Part shown: positions 47,843 to 57,516 of the stretch, in pieces | Layout: each line of letters begins with the position of its first letter | Numbering within the stretch: the stretch's first letter is position 1 | DNA from: Ruminococcus flavefaciens | GTDB lineage: Bacteria; Bacillota; Clostridia; Oscillospirales; Ruminococcaceae | Assembly: GCA_902777125.1 (NCBI GenBank) | Contig: CACYSQ010000011.1 | Location: 1 to 64,000 of the forward strand | Direction of reading: 5' to 3' | Length of the DNA stretch: 64,000 bases | Translations under genes and position numbers: made by a program | The notes under the pieces: generated by a model | What the model saw: only the letters and a program-made list of their open reading frames with translations | What the model was told of the DNA's origin: nothing | Database searches by the model: none

Positions 47843-48805
47843 TTATTTGTAGAGTATCTGCAAGCTTGTCCATATCGCAGCAAGACCGATACCGCACATG
47901 ATGAGCGTGATGAAGACGATGTTAACCGGCTTTACGCCGCCGATCGTCATTATCGTCTCAGCCGATGGCTTTTTCTCGGGCGACTGAGCCTTGATGCGTT
48001 TGAGAGACTTCATCGTATAGCGGTAATACAGCCAGTTTCCGAACAGGCAGAATGCTATGCTCGTTACCCAGCCGAACATTCCGAAATAGGAAGCGAGCGA
48101 CTCGATAGAGGACTTATTGTCCAATATCGCGGAAACAAACTTCTCTGCGCCGGAGCTGGAGTTGAAAAGGTCAGCGTATTTGAGCAGGAGAGTCGGGATA
48201 TTGAGTATCACCGATATCAGCGCCGAGAATACTGCCCAGCCCCACATCTTGCGGTTAGCGAAGTAGAAATACGGGAATATCAGGCATGAAAGGTTGAAGG
48301 AAATGCGTGTGCCGACGTCCTTCATATGCTTGAATATCGGGATATAGTAGAGGGTATTGGTACCGACGAACTGCGATACCTCCTTGAGGGTAGCGCCGCC
48401 CATATCCTCCTCGGGGTCGAAGCCGAGGTAGTCCCTCATAGCGGCGAATTCGCTGTCTATATAAGCGGCCGGAGGGTCGCCGGAAGCCTCGCGTTCATGC
48501 TCCGCAGCGCTTCCCGGTTCAAGAACAGCGCCGCACTTGGCGCAGGTCGTAACTCCGGCAGCGTTCGGGAATTTGCAGGAGGGGCAAATATTCGAGCTGA
48601 CCGCCGGACGCGGACGTTCGATGTTGACAGTGCCCTTTGGACGCCATTTTTCGCCGGAAGAATGGAGAGCGATATTCGCGCATCTGCCCAATTTCATGTA
48701 GCAATCCCTGTGGTGAGGGGAGCCGCAGTCAGGGCATACCACAACGTCATCGTCAGCGGTAAAAGCTTCGCCGCAAGCGGTGCAGTTTTCGCCTTTGTAT
48801 TTCAT
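47843..48805 (-). CDS. Prokaryotic RING-finger membrane protein with DUF2628-like part
   Basis: 320 residues. N-terminal treble-clef zinc domain: CTACGEAFTADDDVVVCPDC followed by GSPHHRDCYMKLGRC, matching the prokaryotic RING finger family 1 (Prok-RING_1). A second zinc ribbon follows (CPSCKFPN, CAKCGAVL at about 75-95). The C-terminal half has four to five hydrophobic segments with a DUF2628-like pattern. Role unknown. RBS GGAGGG; promoter at 48838-48867. Related proteins in Firmicutes are near stress or signalling genes; here it stands alone. Confidence 0.83.
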   Translation of the reverse strand: MKYKGENCTACGEAFTADDDVVVCPDCGSPHHRDCYMKLGRCANIALHSSGEKWRPKGTVNIERPRPAVSSNICPSCKFPNAAGVTTCAKCGAVLEPGSAAEHEREASGDPPAAYIDSEFAAMRDYLGFDPEEDMGGATLKEVSQFVGTNTLYYIPIFKHMKDVGTRISFNLSCLIFPYFYFANRKMWGWAVFSALISVILNIPTLLLKYADLFNSSSGAEKFVSAILDNKSSIESLASYFGMFGWVTSIAFCLFGNWLYYRYTMKSLKRIKAQSPEKKPSAETIMTIGGVKPVNIVFITLIMCGIGLAAIWTSLQILYK

Positions 48806-48837
48806 ATCATCCCTCCGTTTACAATTAATACAATTAT

Positions 48838-48867
48838 ATTATAGCACTAATCGCATGATAAAATCAA
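48838..48867 (-). promoter_or_regulatory. Promoter of the RING-finger gene
   Basis: Minus strand TTGATT, 18 bp, TATAAT. Confidence 0.7.
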
Positions 48868-49019
48868 GTATTTTTTGAAAAAAGCCATTGAAAACAATGC
48901 AGGACGCATTCCGTGCGGTCGTGTCTTTCGGTGAAAATATCAAAAACGAAGCGCAGGGAGCGTCACTCTCGCCGTTCCGCTATCGAACTCAAAACGCCGC
49001 CTGCAATACGATCACCGGC

Positions 49020-51302
49020 TCACTTCTGCTTTATGCGGAAGGCGCTGTTGTGCATTCTGCTTGCGTCAAAGCCCTTGGGCTTGCGGTCCTCACGCTTCTT
49101 CTGCGGACGAGGACGCTGCTGCTTCTCCTGTTTTTTCTCCTCCTCGTCGTTGAGGCGCATGGTCAGGGAGATGCGGTTGCGCTTGAGGTCAACATCGAGG
49201 ACTCTCACCTTTACTACCTGATTTACCTTTACGGCTTCAAGCGGGTGCTTGATGAACTTGTTGCATATCTGCGAGATGTGAACGAGACCGTCCTCGTGAA
49301 CGCCGATGTCCACGAAAACGCCGAAGTCGATGATATTGCGGACCGTTCCGACAAGCTCCATGCCGGGCTTGAGGTCCTTGATGTCCATGACGTCGCCGCT
49401 TCTCAGGAGGGGAGGCGGAAGCTCGTCACGGAGGTCGCGTCCGGGCTTTTTGAGCTCACCGATTATGTCGGTGAGGGTGGGAACGCCTATGCCGAGGGAC
49501 TTGCTGATGTTCTCGATGCCGAGGCTCTCAGCCTTCTCGGAGATGCCGGAAGCACCGCCGCCCGAAATATCGGCAAGTGTGAAGCCGCATTCACTGAGCA
49601 GCGAGGAAGCAGCCTCGTAGCTTTCGGGGTGAACGGCAGTATTGTCGAGGGGATTTTTTCCGTCGCGGACTCTCAGGAAGCCTGCACACTGCTCGAAAGC
49701 CTTTTTGCCGAGCTTTGCGACCTTGAGAAGCTCCTTGCGGTCAGTGAACCTGCCGTTCTCCTCACGGTAGGCGACAATGTTCTTCGCAACGGAGGCGTTT
49801 ATGCCTGAAATGTACGAAAGGAGTGAGTGGGAGGCTGTATTGAGGTCAACTCCGACAGAGTTTACGCAGTCCTCGACAACGCCGGAAAGCGCCTCGCTCA
49901 TACGTGCCTGCGGCATATCGTGCTGGTACTGACCTACGCCGATAGCCTTGGGGTCGATCTTTACGAGCTCTGCGAGGGGGTCCTGCAAACGCCTTGCGAT
50001 AGAGATAGCACCTCTTATGGAAACGTCGTACTCCGGAAATTCCTCCGCGGCAAGCTTCGATGCCGAGTAAACGGAAGCGCCTGCCTCACTTACGACCATG
50101 TAGCTGACGTCCTCGGGTATCTCTTTGAGTATCTCTGAGACAAAGCTCTCCGTTTCACGGGAAGCAGTACCGTTTCCGATAGAGATGACATTGACATGGT
50201 GCTTGGCGATGAGCTGCTTGACCTTGCGCTTAGCCTCCTCGACCCTTGCGGCAGAGGAAGTCTCCCTGACGGGATAGATTATGGCGTGGTCGAGCACCTT
50301 GCCCGTACCGTCAATAACAGCGGTCTTGCAGCCGTGAGCGTAGCCGGGGTCGAGACCGAGGATAACGCTGTTTTTGAGCGGCGGCTGGAGGAGGAGCTGG
50401 CGGAGGTTCGATGCAAACACCTTGATAGCCGATTCTGCGGCGTTTGCGGACATCTCCGAGCGTATCTCACGCTCAATGGAGGGAAATATTAGCCTCTTGT
50501 AGCTGTCCGCAGCGGCAGCTCTCACAAGCTCGCCGCAGGCATTGTTCGCCTTGACGTACTTGCCGAAGATAACGTCCGTTGCGAGGTTCTCGTCGAGGGT
50601 GAGGGCGACCTTCAGGAAGCCCTCCTTTTCGCCTCTGTCGAGGGCGAGAACTCTGTGGTCCGCCACCTTCGGTACGGGCTCGGAGTATTCGTAGTAGTTC
50701 ATGTAAACGCTCTCGGCCTCGGGGTCGGACGCCTTCGAGACGAGCTCGCCCTTTTCACCGGCAAGCGCACGGAGCTTCTTCCTGATATCGGCATCGTCGG
50801 AGATATCCTCCGCGATGATATCCATTGCGCCCTGCAAAGCGGTCTGGACGTCGGGAACGTTCTTTTCCGCGTCCACAAAAGCTTCCGCCTCCTTTTCGGG
50901 ATCGGCACCGGACTGCTCCATGAGAATGACCGCAAGCGGTTCGAGACCGTTCTCGCGGGCGATGCTTGCGCGTGTACGGCGCTTGGGCTTGAACGGACGG
51001 TATATGTCCTCGACCTCGACAAGAGTCATGGCAGCGCTGATCGCAGCCTCTATCTCGGGGGTCATTTTTTCCTGCTCGGTAATGGAATTGGTTATCTCCT
51101 CCTTGCGTTTCTGGAGATTTCTGAGGTACATGAGCCTGTCGTAGAGCTCACGGAGCACCTGATCGTCGAGGGAGCCGGTCAGCTCCTTGCGGTAACGTGC
51201 GATGAAGGGTATGGTCTTGTCGTCGTCGATGAGGGCGACGGTATTATCGACCTGTTCCTGTCTGAGACCGAATTCCTTTGCGAGTATGCTGTTGATTTCC
51301 AT
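49020..51302 (-). CDS. tex: Transcription accessory protein Tex
   Basis: 760 residues, full length. Tex is a cytoplasmic nucleic-acid-binding protein that acts with RNA polymerase. Domain order: helical N-terminal part (TIPFIARYRKELTGSLDD, VEDIYRPFKPKRRTRA), YqgF-like domain (ILGLDPGYAHGCKTAVID), helix-hairpin-helix repeats (NTASHSLLSYISGI), and an S1 RNA-binding domain near 640-715 (VGTVRNIIDFGVFVDIGVHE). The last 35 residues are a basic tail rich in Lys, Arg and Gln. RBS GAAAGGA. Confidence 0.95.
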   Translation of the reverse strand: MEINSILAKEFGLRQEQVDNTVALIDDDKTIPFIARYRKELTGSLDDQVLRELYDRLMYLRNLQKRKEEITNSITEQEKMTPEIEAAISAAMTLVEVEDIYRPFKPKRRTRASIARENGLEPLAVILMEQSGADPEKEAEAFVDAEKNVPDVQTALQGAMDIIAEDISDDADIRKKLRALAGEKGELVSKASDPEAESVYMNYYEYSEPVPKVADHRVLALDRGEKEGFLKVALTLDENLATDVIFGKYVKANNACGELVRAAAADSYKRLIFPSIEREIRSEMSANAAESAIKVFASNLRQLLLQPPLKNSVILGLDPGYAHGCKTAVIDGTGKVLDHAIIYPVRETSSAARVEEAKRKVKQLIAKHHVNVISIGNGTASRETESFVSEILKEIPEDVSYMVVSEAGASVYSASKLAAEEFPEYDVSIRGAISIARRLQDPLAELVKIDPKAIGVGQYQHDMPQARMSEALSGVVEDCVNSVGVDLNTASHSLLSYISGINASVAKNIVAYREENGRFTDRKELLKVAKLGKKAFEQCAGFLRVRDGKNPLDNTAVHPESYEAASSLLSECGFTLADISGGGASGISEKAESLGIENISKSLGIGVPTLTDIIGELKKPGRDLRDELPPPLLRSGDVMDIKDLKPGMELVGTVRNIIDFGVFVDIGVHEDGLVHISQICNKFIKHPLEAVKVNQVVKVRVLDVDLKRNRISLTMRLNDEEEKKQEKQQRPRPQKKREDRKPKGFDASRMHNSAFRIKQK

Positions 51303-51451
51303 TGTATTTATCCTTTCGTTATTCCGGATATGTAACTTTTAAGGCGCCCGGATTTTGATTGCTGCTTTAGCCTGACGTTCGCAATTGCATATTGTACCAC
51401 AAATGTTCGGCAGCTCCCGACCGTCCTGATCGTTACATATTCGTATGCTGA

Positions 51452-52456
51452 TTATTCCTCGTTTTCCGCAGTTTCCGGCGTTTCCGGCTCGGGTGCGGCA
51501 CTGCTGAGGGCTTTGTCCTCGTTGAACCTGTCTATCCATGAGAACAGGGTCTTTGCGATATCCTTCCATACCGCTGTGTTGTTCTTCTCATTCAGCACCT
51601 CATGGCGCATACCCTCGAAAAGGCGGTGGGAGGTGCTTTCGTAGCCTAACTTTTCGAGGAGAGATACCGCCTTGAAGAACTTCTTCTCCGAGAACATACA
51701 TGGGTCGTCCGCACCGGAGATGAAGCGTATCGGGAGGTGGGGATTGCTGACCTGCCAGCCGCGCTTTGAGTAGGTCTCATGCAGGAGGTAGAGCAGTCCT
51801 TCGTAGCCGTTGAGGGTGTACTTGAAATTGCATAGCGGGTCGGCATTGAAAGCCTCGACGACGTCCCTGTCGCTGCATATCCACGAATTCGGGAGGTCGT
51901 GCTCGAAGCCCTTGTTGAGGAAGGCCTCCGCAGCGGCGTAGACCTTCTCGCTCCTGTAGCGGCTCCCGAGATTTTTCACAAGCTCGGAGTTTATGGTGCG
52001 GAAAATGCCGGAAAACCTGCTGTAGCACGGACAGCCGAGCACTATGAGACCGTTTATCAGGTGGTCGTTATGCTTGATGAAGCACCTTGCCCCGAGTGAG
52101 CCCATGCTGTGTCCGATGAGGAACAGCGGGAGCTGCGGATAGGTCTCGCGGACTATCCTGTTCATCTGAGCGATATCGCTGACGAAGCCCTGTCCGCCGT
52201 CGCGGAACATGAAGCCGAGGTCATCGGGTGAGCATATGCTTTTACCGTGGCCGCGGTTGTCGTGGATAACGGAGATGAAGCCTTCGCCTGCGAGGTAGTC
52301 CATGAAGGGGTAATAGCGTTCCTTGTGCTCGTTCATGCCGTGGACGAGCTGCACAACGCCGTTCGGCTCGCCGGAGGGCAGAGCTATCACGGCTGATATC
52401 ACAAGTCCGTCGTGTTCGGACGTAAATTCAAATTCTTTCAGATCAGCGTTTAGCAT
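51452..52456 (-). CDS. Alpha/beta hydrolase, monoacylglycerol-lipase-like
   Basis: 334 residues. Hydrolase_4 (serine aminopeptidase S33-like) fold: LVHGMNEHKERYYPF with the oxyanion region, VIHDNRGHGKS, the nucleophile in FLIGHSMGS, the acid in FISGADDPCM and the base in MRHEVLNE. Such enzymes cut monoacylglycerols, lysophospholipids or other esters. No signal peptide. The last 30 residues are acidic and Pro-rich. It lies 12 bp after glgP on the same strand, so it is probably in the malQ-glgP transcript, without clear functional link. Confidence 0.86.
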   Translation of the reverse strand: MLNADLKEFEFTSEHDGLVISAVIALPSGEPNGVVQLVHGMNEHKERYYPFMDYLAGEGFISVIHDNRGHGKSICSPDDLGFMFRDGGQGFVSDIAQMNRIVRETYPQLPLFLIGHSMGSLGARCFIKHNDHLINGLIVLGCPCYSRFSGIFRTINSELVKNLGSRYRSEKVYAAAEAFLNKGFEHDLPNSWICSDRDVVEAFNADPLCNFKYTLNGYEGLLYLLHETYSKRGWQVSNPHLPIRFISGADDPCMFSEKKFFKAVSLLEKLGYESTSHRLFEGMRHEVLNEKNNTAVWKDIAKTLFSWIDRFNEDKALSSAAPEPETPETAENEE

Positions 52457-52468
52457 AAATCCCTCCGG

Positions 52469-54814
52469 TCACTTGATATTCCAGATATTCTCGGCGTAGT
52501 CGGCAATGGTGCGGTCAGAGCTGAACTTGCCGGCATTGCACATATTGAGCCACTGCTTCCTTGCGAATGCGAGACGGTCCTGTGCATAGTCGCGGCAGCA
52601 GCGGAGCTTTGTCTCAACGTAGCTCCCGATGTCGCCGAGGAGGTAGTAGTTGTCGGGCTTATGCCAGCTCGCACCGTCGAGCAGCGAGGTGTAGAGCTCG
52701 CGGAAATCACCGCTTCCGCCGTCCGAGACAGTGCCGTCGATGAGGGACGAAACGACCTTCTTGATGCGCTTGTTTTCAGCGAATACTTTGCGGCTGTCGT
52801 AGCCGGGGACTATCTTTTCGAGGTCCTCGACCCTTGCACCGAAGATGTAGTTGTTCTCCTCGCCGGCTTCCTGAACGATCTCGATGTTAGCGCCGTCGTA
52901 GGTACCGAGGGTGACCGCACCGTTGAGCATGAGCTTCATGTTTCCGGTACCGGAAGCCTCTGTTCCTGCGGTTGATATCTGCTCGGAAACATCAGCCGCA
53001 GCGACGAGTTTTTCCGCATAGGAAACGTTGTAATTCTGGACGAAAACGACCTTGATGAGGTCCTTTGTGTCGGGGTCGGAGGAAACTATCCTGCCTATTT
53101 CGTTGATATATTTGATTATAGCCTTTGCACGGCGATATCCGGGAGCGGACTTTGCACCGAAAATAAAGGTAGTGGGCGTAAAATCCTTGATGCTGCCGTC
53201 CTTGATGCCGTAGTATATCCACAGTATCGAGAAGGCGTTGAGGAGCTGTCTCTTGTACTCGTGGAGACGCTTTATCTGGATATCGAAAACGGAGGAGGCG
53301 TCGATGTCAACGCCCTCGCGCTCCCTGATAAAGGCGGCGAGCTGTTCCTTCTTGGTCTGCTTGATGCCGATGAAACGGCGCATTACAGCCTCATCGCCGG
53401 CGTACTTGGCAAGCTGTCTGAGCTGGTCGAGGTCGTTTATCCAGTCATCGCTGCCGAGGAGCTCGGTGATAAGACCGGAGAGCTCCATATTGCAGAGGGC
53501 GATCCAGCGGCGCTGGGTGATGCCGTTGGTCTCGTTGCGGAAGCGTTCCGGGCACACGCTGTACCAGTCTGCGAGGACGGTGTCCTTGAGTATCTGGGTG
53601 TGTATCTCCGCAACGCCGTTGATGTGGCTGGAGGCGTAGCAAGCCATGTCCGCCATGTGAATGAGCTCGCCCTTGATTATCTTCATGCGGTTGATCTTGT
53701 CACGCTGTTCGCCGGCGGCGTACAGTTCCGCGATAAGCTCCTCGTTTATCTGAATGATTATCTCGTAAATTCGGGGGAGGACTTCCTCCACAAGACCTAC
53801 CCACCACTTTTCAAGAGCCTCCTGCATAACGGTGTGGTTCGTGTAGTTGAATACCTTTTTGGCTGTGGCAAGGGCTTTCTCGAAGGTCCAGCCCTCGTTG
53901 TCAACGAGCTGACGGATAAGCTCAGGAACGGAGATCACGGGGTGGGTATCGTTGAGCTGAATGGAGATATAGTCCGCGAGGTTGTCGAGAGTACCGAAGC
54001 GAGCCTTGTGCTTGCGGAGAATGTCCGTGAGTGATGCACAGCTAAAGAAATACTGCTGCTTCAGACGGAGCTTCTTACCCTCGTTGGTGTCATCGTTGGG
54101 GTAGAGGACGCGGGAGATGTCCTCCGCGAAGATCTTCTCCTTTGAGGCTTCGAGGTAGTCCTGCCTGTTGAAGGTATCGAAGTCGAATTCCTTTACGGGT
54201 TCAGCCTGCCAGAGACGGAGAGTTCCGACATTTTCGGTGCGGAATGCGAAAATAGGCATATCGTAGGGGACTGCCCTCACGGTCTGACCGCTGTACTCGA
54301 TGAGAACGGTGTCCTCGTCGCAGCGCTTTGACCACGGGTCGCCGTACCTTGTCCAGTCGTCGATGTCCTCCTTCTGGAAGCCGTCCACGATAGACTGCTT
54401 GAAAAGACCGTATTTGTAGCGAATGCCGTAGCCGTCGAGGGGAAGCCCGAGGGTAGCGGCACTTTCGAGGAAGCAGGCGGCAAGCCGTCCGAGACCGCCG
54501 TTTCCGAGGGCAGCGTCCTCTATCTCCTCAAGGTCGGCAAGGTCAAGACCCAGTTCCGAGAAAACGTCCTGAACGTCCTTGTAAATACCGAGGACGAGGA
54601 GGTTGTTGAAGACAGCGCGTCCCACAAGGAACTCCATAGAGAGGTAGGCGGCACGGCGCTTTGCAAGGTGCTCCTGACGGGCATTTTCCCAGCGTCCGGC
54701 GAACATCTCCATGACGGTATCGCCGAGGGCGCTGTGGAGCTGCTGCGGTGTTGCGGACTTGATATCCTTGGGGAGTCTGCCTGTGAATTTTTCCATAAAT
54801 ACTTTCTTGTCCAT
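52469..54814 (-). CDS. glgP: Glycogen/maltodextrin phosphorylase
   Basis: 781 residues from the ATG at 54814 (GGAG nine bases upstream; the ATG at 54847 has none). Releases glucose 1-phosphate from alpha-1,4-glucans. Family blocks: AALGNGGLGRLAACFLESAA, YGIRYKYGLF, and the PLP site EASGTGNMKLMLNGA with the cofactor lysine. Slightly short of 800-840 residues, which is normal for clostridial forms. Followed by a hydrolase gene, preceded by malQ; together they turn over glycogen or maltodextrin. A multi-hairpin repeat lies between malQ and glgP. Confidence 0.95.
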   Translation of the reverse strand: MDKKVFMEKFTGRLPKDIKSATPQQLHSALGDTVMEMFAGRWENARQEHLAKRRAAYLSMEFLVGRAVFNNLLVLGIYKDVQDVFSELGLDLADLEEIEDAALGNGGLGRLAACFLESAATLGLPLDGYGIRYKYGLFKQSIVDGFQKEDIDDWTRYGDPWSKRCDEDTVLIEYSGQTVRAVPYDMPIFAFRTENVGTLRLWQAEPVKEFDFDTFNRQDYLEASKEKIFAEDISRVLYPNDDTNEGKKLRLKQQYFFSCASLTDILRKHKARFGTLDNLADYISIQLNDTHPVISVPELIRQLVDNEGWTFEKALATAKKVFNYTNHTVMQEALEKWWVGLVEEVLPRIYEIIIQINEELIAELYAAGEQRDKINRMKIIKGELIHMADMACYASSHINGVAEIHTQILKDTVLADWYSVCPERFRNETNGITQRRWIALCNMELSGLITELLGSDDWINDLDQLRQLAKYAGDEAVMRRFIGIKQTKKEQLAAFIREREGVDIDASSVFDIQIKRLHEYKRQLLNAFSILWIYYGIKDGSIKDFTPTTFIFGAKSAPGYRRAKAIIKYINEIGRIVSSDPDTKDLIKVVFVQNYNVSYAEKLVAAADVSEQISTAGTEASGTGNMKLMLNGAVTLGTYDGANIEIVQEAGEENNYIFGARVEDLEKIVPGYDSRKVFAENKRIKKVVSSLIDGTVSDGGSGDFRELYTSLLDGASWHKPDNYYLLGDIGSYVETKLRCCRDYAQDRLAFARKQWLNMCNAGKFSSDRTIADYAENIWNIK

Positions 54815-54851
54815 GTGAATTCTCCATTCGGTTAAGTTCTCTGACATAATT

Positions 54852-55009
54852 AGTAGGGGCTGGCGTCCCCGACAGCCCGGCTGCCGGAAGGCAGCAAATA
54901 TATGAACGGTGGGACGTCGGGTGACTCCCTGTTGTACAGGGAGATGTCAGCATAGCTGACAGAGGGTGCGGGCAGCCGTTAGCTGCGCTGTCCTCTACAG
55001 CCGTTCACC
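54852..55009. repeat. Multi-hairpin repeat between malQ and glgP
   Basis: An outer stem GAACGG (54904) with CCGTTC (55001) encloses CTCCCTGT-TGT-ACAGGGAG, TGTCAGC-ATA-GCTGACA and GCAGC-CGTTA-GCTGC; before it are GCTGCC-GGAA-GGCAGC and a GTAGGGGCTG...CAGCCC hairpin. The last bases overlap the malQ stop codon. Confidence 0.7.
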
Positions 55010-56477
55010 TGTTATAAAGCTTGTTCAGCTTGTGTATCTTTTTGGCGAGCTCGGGGGTGAAATCGCTCTCGCTCGTGCGGAACTGCCAGTTCGTGCCGAG
55101 GGTCGAGGGAGTGTTCATTCTGTCCTCGGCGGGACTTTCGAGGAAGTCCTGCATCTGGGCACAGGCGACCTCCGCAACGCTGCCCCATGCCGCCCTCACG
55201 ACAGCCATAGGGATATCGCTCCTCTTTGTGACATGGAGGTACTTTTTGGCGAATTTCAGCGATTTTTTATCAAGTGAAGCAGCCCAGCCGCGCAGGGTCT
55301 CATTGTCGTGAGTACCGGTGTAGGCGAAGCAGTTCGTAGTCGTGAAATTGTGGGGGAGGTACTCGTTTTCGCCGTCCGAGAAGCCGAACTGGAGCACCTT
55401 CATGCCGGGATAGCCGCATTCCGCGAGCATTTTGTGTACCTCAGGCGTAAGGAAGCCGAGGTCCTCCGCGATGATATTGAGCCTGCCGAGCTTTTCCTCC
55501 GCGAGCCGGAAAAGTTCGCTGTCCGGACCCTTTTTCCACTCGCCGACGGTAGCGTCCACGCTGCCGAACGGGATAGTGTAGTAGCTCTCGAAGCCGCGGA
55601 AGTGGTCGATGCGAACGATATCGTAGAGCTCTGAGGCGGCTCTGATGCGTTCGATCCACCATTTATAGCCGGTTTTTTTGTGGTATTCCCAGTCGTAGAG
55701 GGGATTGCCCCAGAGCTGACCTGTCGGGGAGAAATCGTCCGGCGGACAGCCTGCCACGCACACGGGACGGCGCTTTCTGTTGAACCAGAAAAGCCTGTGG
55801 TCAGCCCATGCCTCAACGCTGTCGAGGGCACAGTATATCGGTATATCGCCGATTATCTCGATACCGCAGTCGTTGGCGTACTTTTTCAGCTCGCCCCACT
55901 GTCTTGCGAATTCAAACTGTATGAACTTATAGAACGAGATGTCCTTTTTGAGAACTTTTTTAGCTTCCGCGACCGCTTTCGGCTTGTGGAGGGATATCTC
56001 GCCCTCCCACTCGAACCACGGCTTGCCGCCGTTTTTAGCTTTCAGAGCCATGAAAAGCGCGTACTCCTCGAGCCATTCCTTGTTATCATCGCAGAATGTC
56101 TTGTACTCCGGGAATTTCGCCGGCTTGAACCTCGAATGTGCAAGTCTCAGCACCTCGAAGCAGTTTTTGTAGATAAGGCTGTAATCGACCTTTCCTGGAG
56201 TTGTTTCCCATGTATATGAGGCGAACTCATGGCGTTCGAGGAGACCTTCCGCTTCAAGTATCTCGAAGTCGATGAAGTAGGGGTTGCCCGCCCTCACGGA
56301 GAATGACTGATAGGGCGAATCACCGTAGCTTGTAGGGGAAAGCGGAAGTATCTGCCAGCACTTCACGCCGGCGCTTTTCAGGAAATCAACGAAGGCAAAG
56401 GCGTGCCTTCCCATTTTGCCTATGCCGTATTCGGACGGAAGGCTTGAGATATGGATAAGTATACAGCTTTTACGCAT
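55005..56477 (-). CDS. malQ: 4-alpha-glucanotransferase
   Basis: 490 residues, GH77. Moves alpha-1,4-glucan segments between maltodextrins in the cytoplasm. Family blocks: SSLPSEYGIGKMG, WQILPLSPTSYGDSPYQS, GDIPIYCALDSVEAWA, the nucleophile region VRIDHFRGFESY, NIIAEDLGFLTPEV and YTGTHDNETLRGW. RBS AAGGAG. With glgP downstream it completes the maltodextrin pathway. Confidence 0.96.
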   Translation of the reverse strand: MRKSCILIHISSLPSEYGIGKMGRHAFAFVDFLKSAGVKCWQILPLSPTSYGDSPYQSFSVRAGNPYFIDFEILEAEGLLERHEFASYTWETTPGKVDYSLIYKNCFEVLRLAHSRFKPAKFPEYKTFCDDNKEWLEEYALFMALKAKNGGKPWFEWEGEISLHKPKAVAEAKKVLKKDISFYKFIQFEFARQWGELKKYANDCGIEIIGDIPIYCALDSVEAWADHRLFWFNRKRRPVCVAGCPPDDFSPTGQLWGNPLYDWEYHKKTGYKWWIERIRAASELYDIVRIDHFRGFESYYTIPFGSVDATVGEWKKGPDSELFRLAEEKLGRLNIIAEDLGFLTPEVHKMLAECGYPGMKVLQFGFSDGENEYLPHNFTTTNCFAYTGTHDNETLRGWAASLDKKSLKFAKKYLHVTKRSDIPMAVVRAAWGSVAEVACAQMQDFLESPAEDRMNTPSTLGTNWQFRTSESDFTPELAKKIHKLNKLYNR

Positions 56478-56525
56478 AAAAAAACTCCTTAGAATAATAT
56501 CCGTGTTCAGTGAAAGAATAGTATC

Positions 56526-56963
56526 ATGAAAGCTTCACAGTATTTATTTGCGTTCCTTATGGGATTTTTTCTCTACAGCCTTGTCGAGATAGTCGGGAGG
56601 GGCTATACCCACTGGACTATGGCTCTAACCGGCGGAATGATACTCGCGATGCTCTACGCGGTTAACAGCCGCAGCTCTGTCACCTTGCTGCGGAGCTGTT
56701 TTCTCGGGGCGGTGATGACTACCGCCGTTGAGCTTGCTGTAGGGATATATGATAATATTATTATGCACTGGAGAGTATGGGATTACTCAGATATGCCGCT
56801 TAATCTTTTCGGACAGATATGTCTGCCGTTTTCGTGCTTCTGGTTCATTCTCTGCATACCTGCGCGGTACATCTGCGGCGTGATGAGGCGGCAGTTTTTA
56901 CCCTGTCCTAAAAAACAAGCTGTTCCGAAAAAATCAGAACAGCCCGTAGATGTTGATCAATAA
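56526..56963 (+). CDS. Putative membrane protein, ABC_trans_CmpB (PF06541) type
   Basis: 145 residues with four hydrophobic segments (about 5-22, 32-48, 55-75, 98-122). The motif WRVWDYSDMPLNLFGQICLP is the hallmark of this small Firmicute membrane family, which is annotated as putative ABC-transporter-type though its role is unproven. The tail is basic and Pro-rich. Its 3' end overlaps the convergent zinc-ribbon gene by 7 bp. No strong ribosome binding site. Confidence 0.8.
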   Translation: MKASQYLFAFLMGFFLYSLVEIVGRGYTHWTMALTGGMILAMLYAVNSRSSVTLLRSCFLGAVMTTAVELAVGIYDNIIMHWRVWDYSDMPLNLFGQICLPFSCFWFILCIPARYICGVMRRQFLPCPKKQAVPKKSEQPVDVDQ

Positions 56964-57391
56964 TTCTGGTTGGAATCCGCGTTAAAGAAGTTGTTGCTGC
57001 TTTCTGTGTAATAATCGTTAGGCTCGAGGGATAAGAAGTCCTCGTCCTCGATATCGGGGAGCCTTGCGCCGCAGCGGCCGCAGAACTGGAAACGCTCGTT
57101 TACCTCTGCATCGCACTTCGGGCAGATCTTATAGCCTCTGATACCGTTGAGCTCATATCTCATCTTCTTGATCCTTCTGCGTCTCTGGTCGATATCATCG
57201 CAGAGAGTTTTGAGCTCTGAAGTATCACTGTCGGGGTTCTTATAGTATTTCTTACCGATATCGGTAAAGATCTCTACTATTCGCTCCTCCTCGTACAGTA
57301 TCTTTCTTTTGAGATTATTAGCCTCTGAAATATTCTTTGCCTTATCAGATGCGCCCTTGCCTACGCTTCCGATAGCTTCAAAAAATCCCAT
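56957..57391 (-). CDS. Coiled-coil protein with C-terminal zinc ribbon
   Basis: 144 residues from the ATG at 57391 (AGGGGTGAT upstream). N-terminal helical part with a coiled coil at about 25-85 (LKRKILYEEERIVEIFTDIG, IDQRRRRIKKMRYELNGI), then a zinc ribbon CPKCDAEV...FCGRCGARLP at about 92-115, then an acidic Asn-rich tail. This layout is common in small Firmicute proteins of unknown function. Own promoter TTGACA-18-TATAAT. Confidence 0.78.
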   Translation of the reverse strand: MGFFEAIGSVGKGASDKAKNISEANNLKRKILYEEERIVEIFTDIGKKYYKNPDSDTSELKTLCDDIDQRRRRIKKMRYELNGIRGYKICPKCDAEVNERFQFCGRCGARLPDIEDEDFLSLEPNDYYTESSNNFFNADSNQNY

Positions 57392-57438
57392 TTTTATCAC
57401 CCCTGTCGAAAATTCATCTCGTTAAAGACTGTAAATAT

Positions 57439-57468
57439 ATTATACCTCATTAACGGCAAATCTGTCAA
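57439..57468 (-). promoter_or_regulatory. Promoter of the zinc-ribbon gene
   Basis: Minus strand TTGACA, 18 bp, TATAAT. Confidence 0.8.
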
Positions 57469-57516
57469 GCGTTTTCCAAAACAAATTTGCAAATGCCTGC
57501 CGTTTTTGTGTATTAT

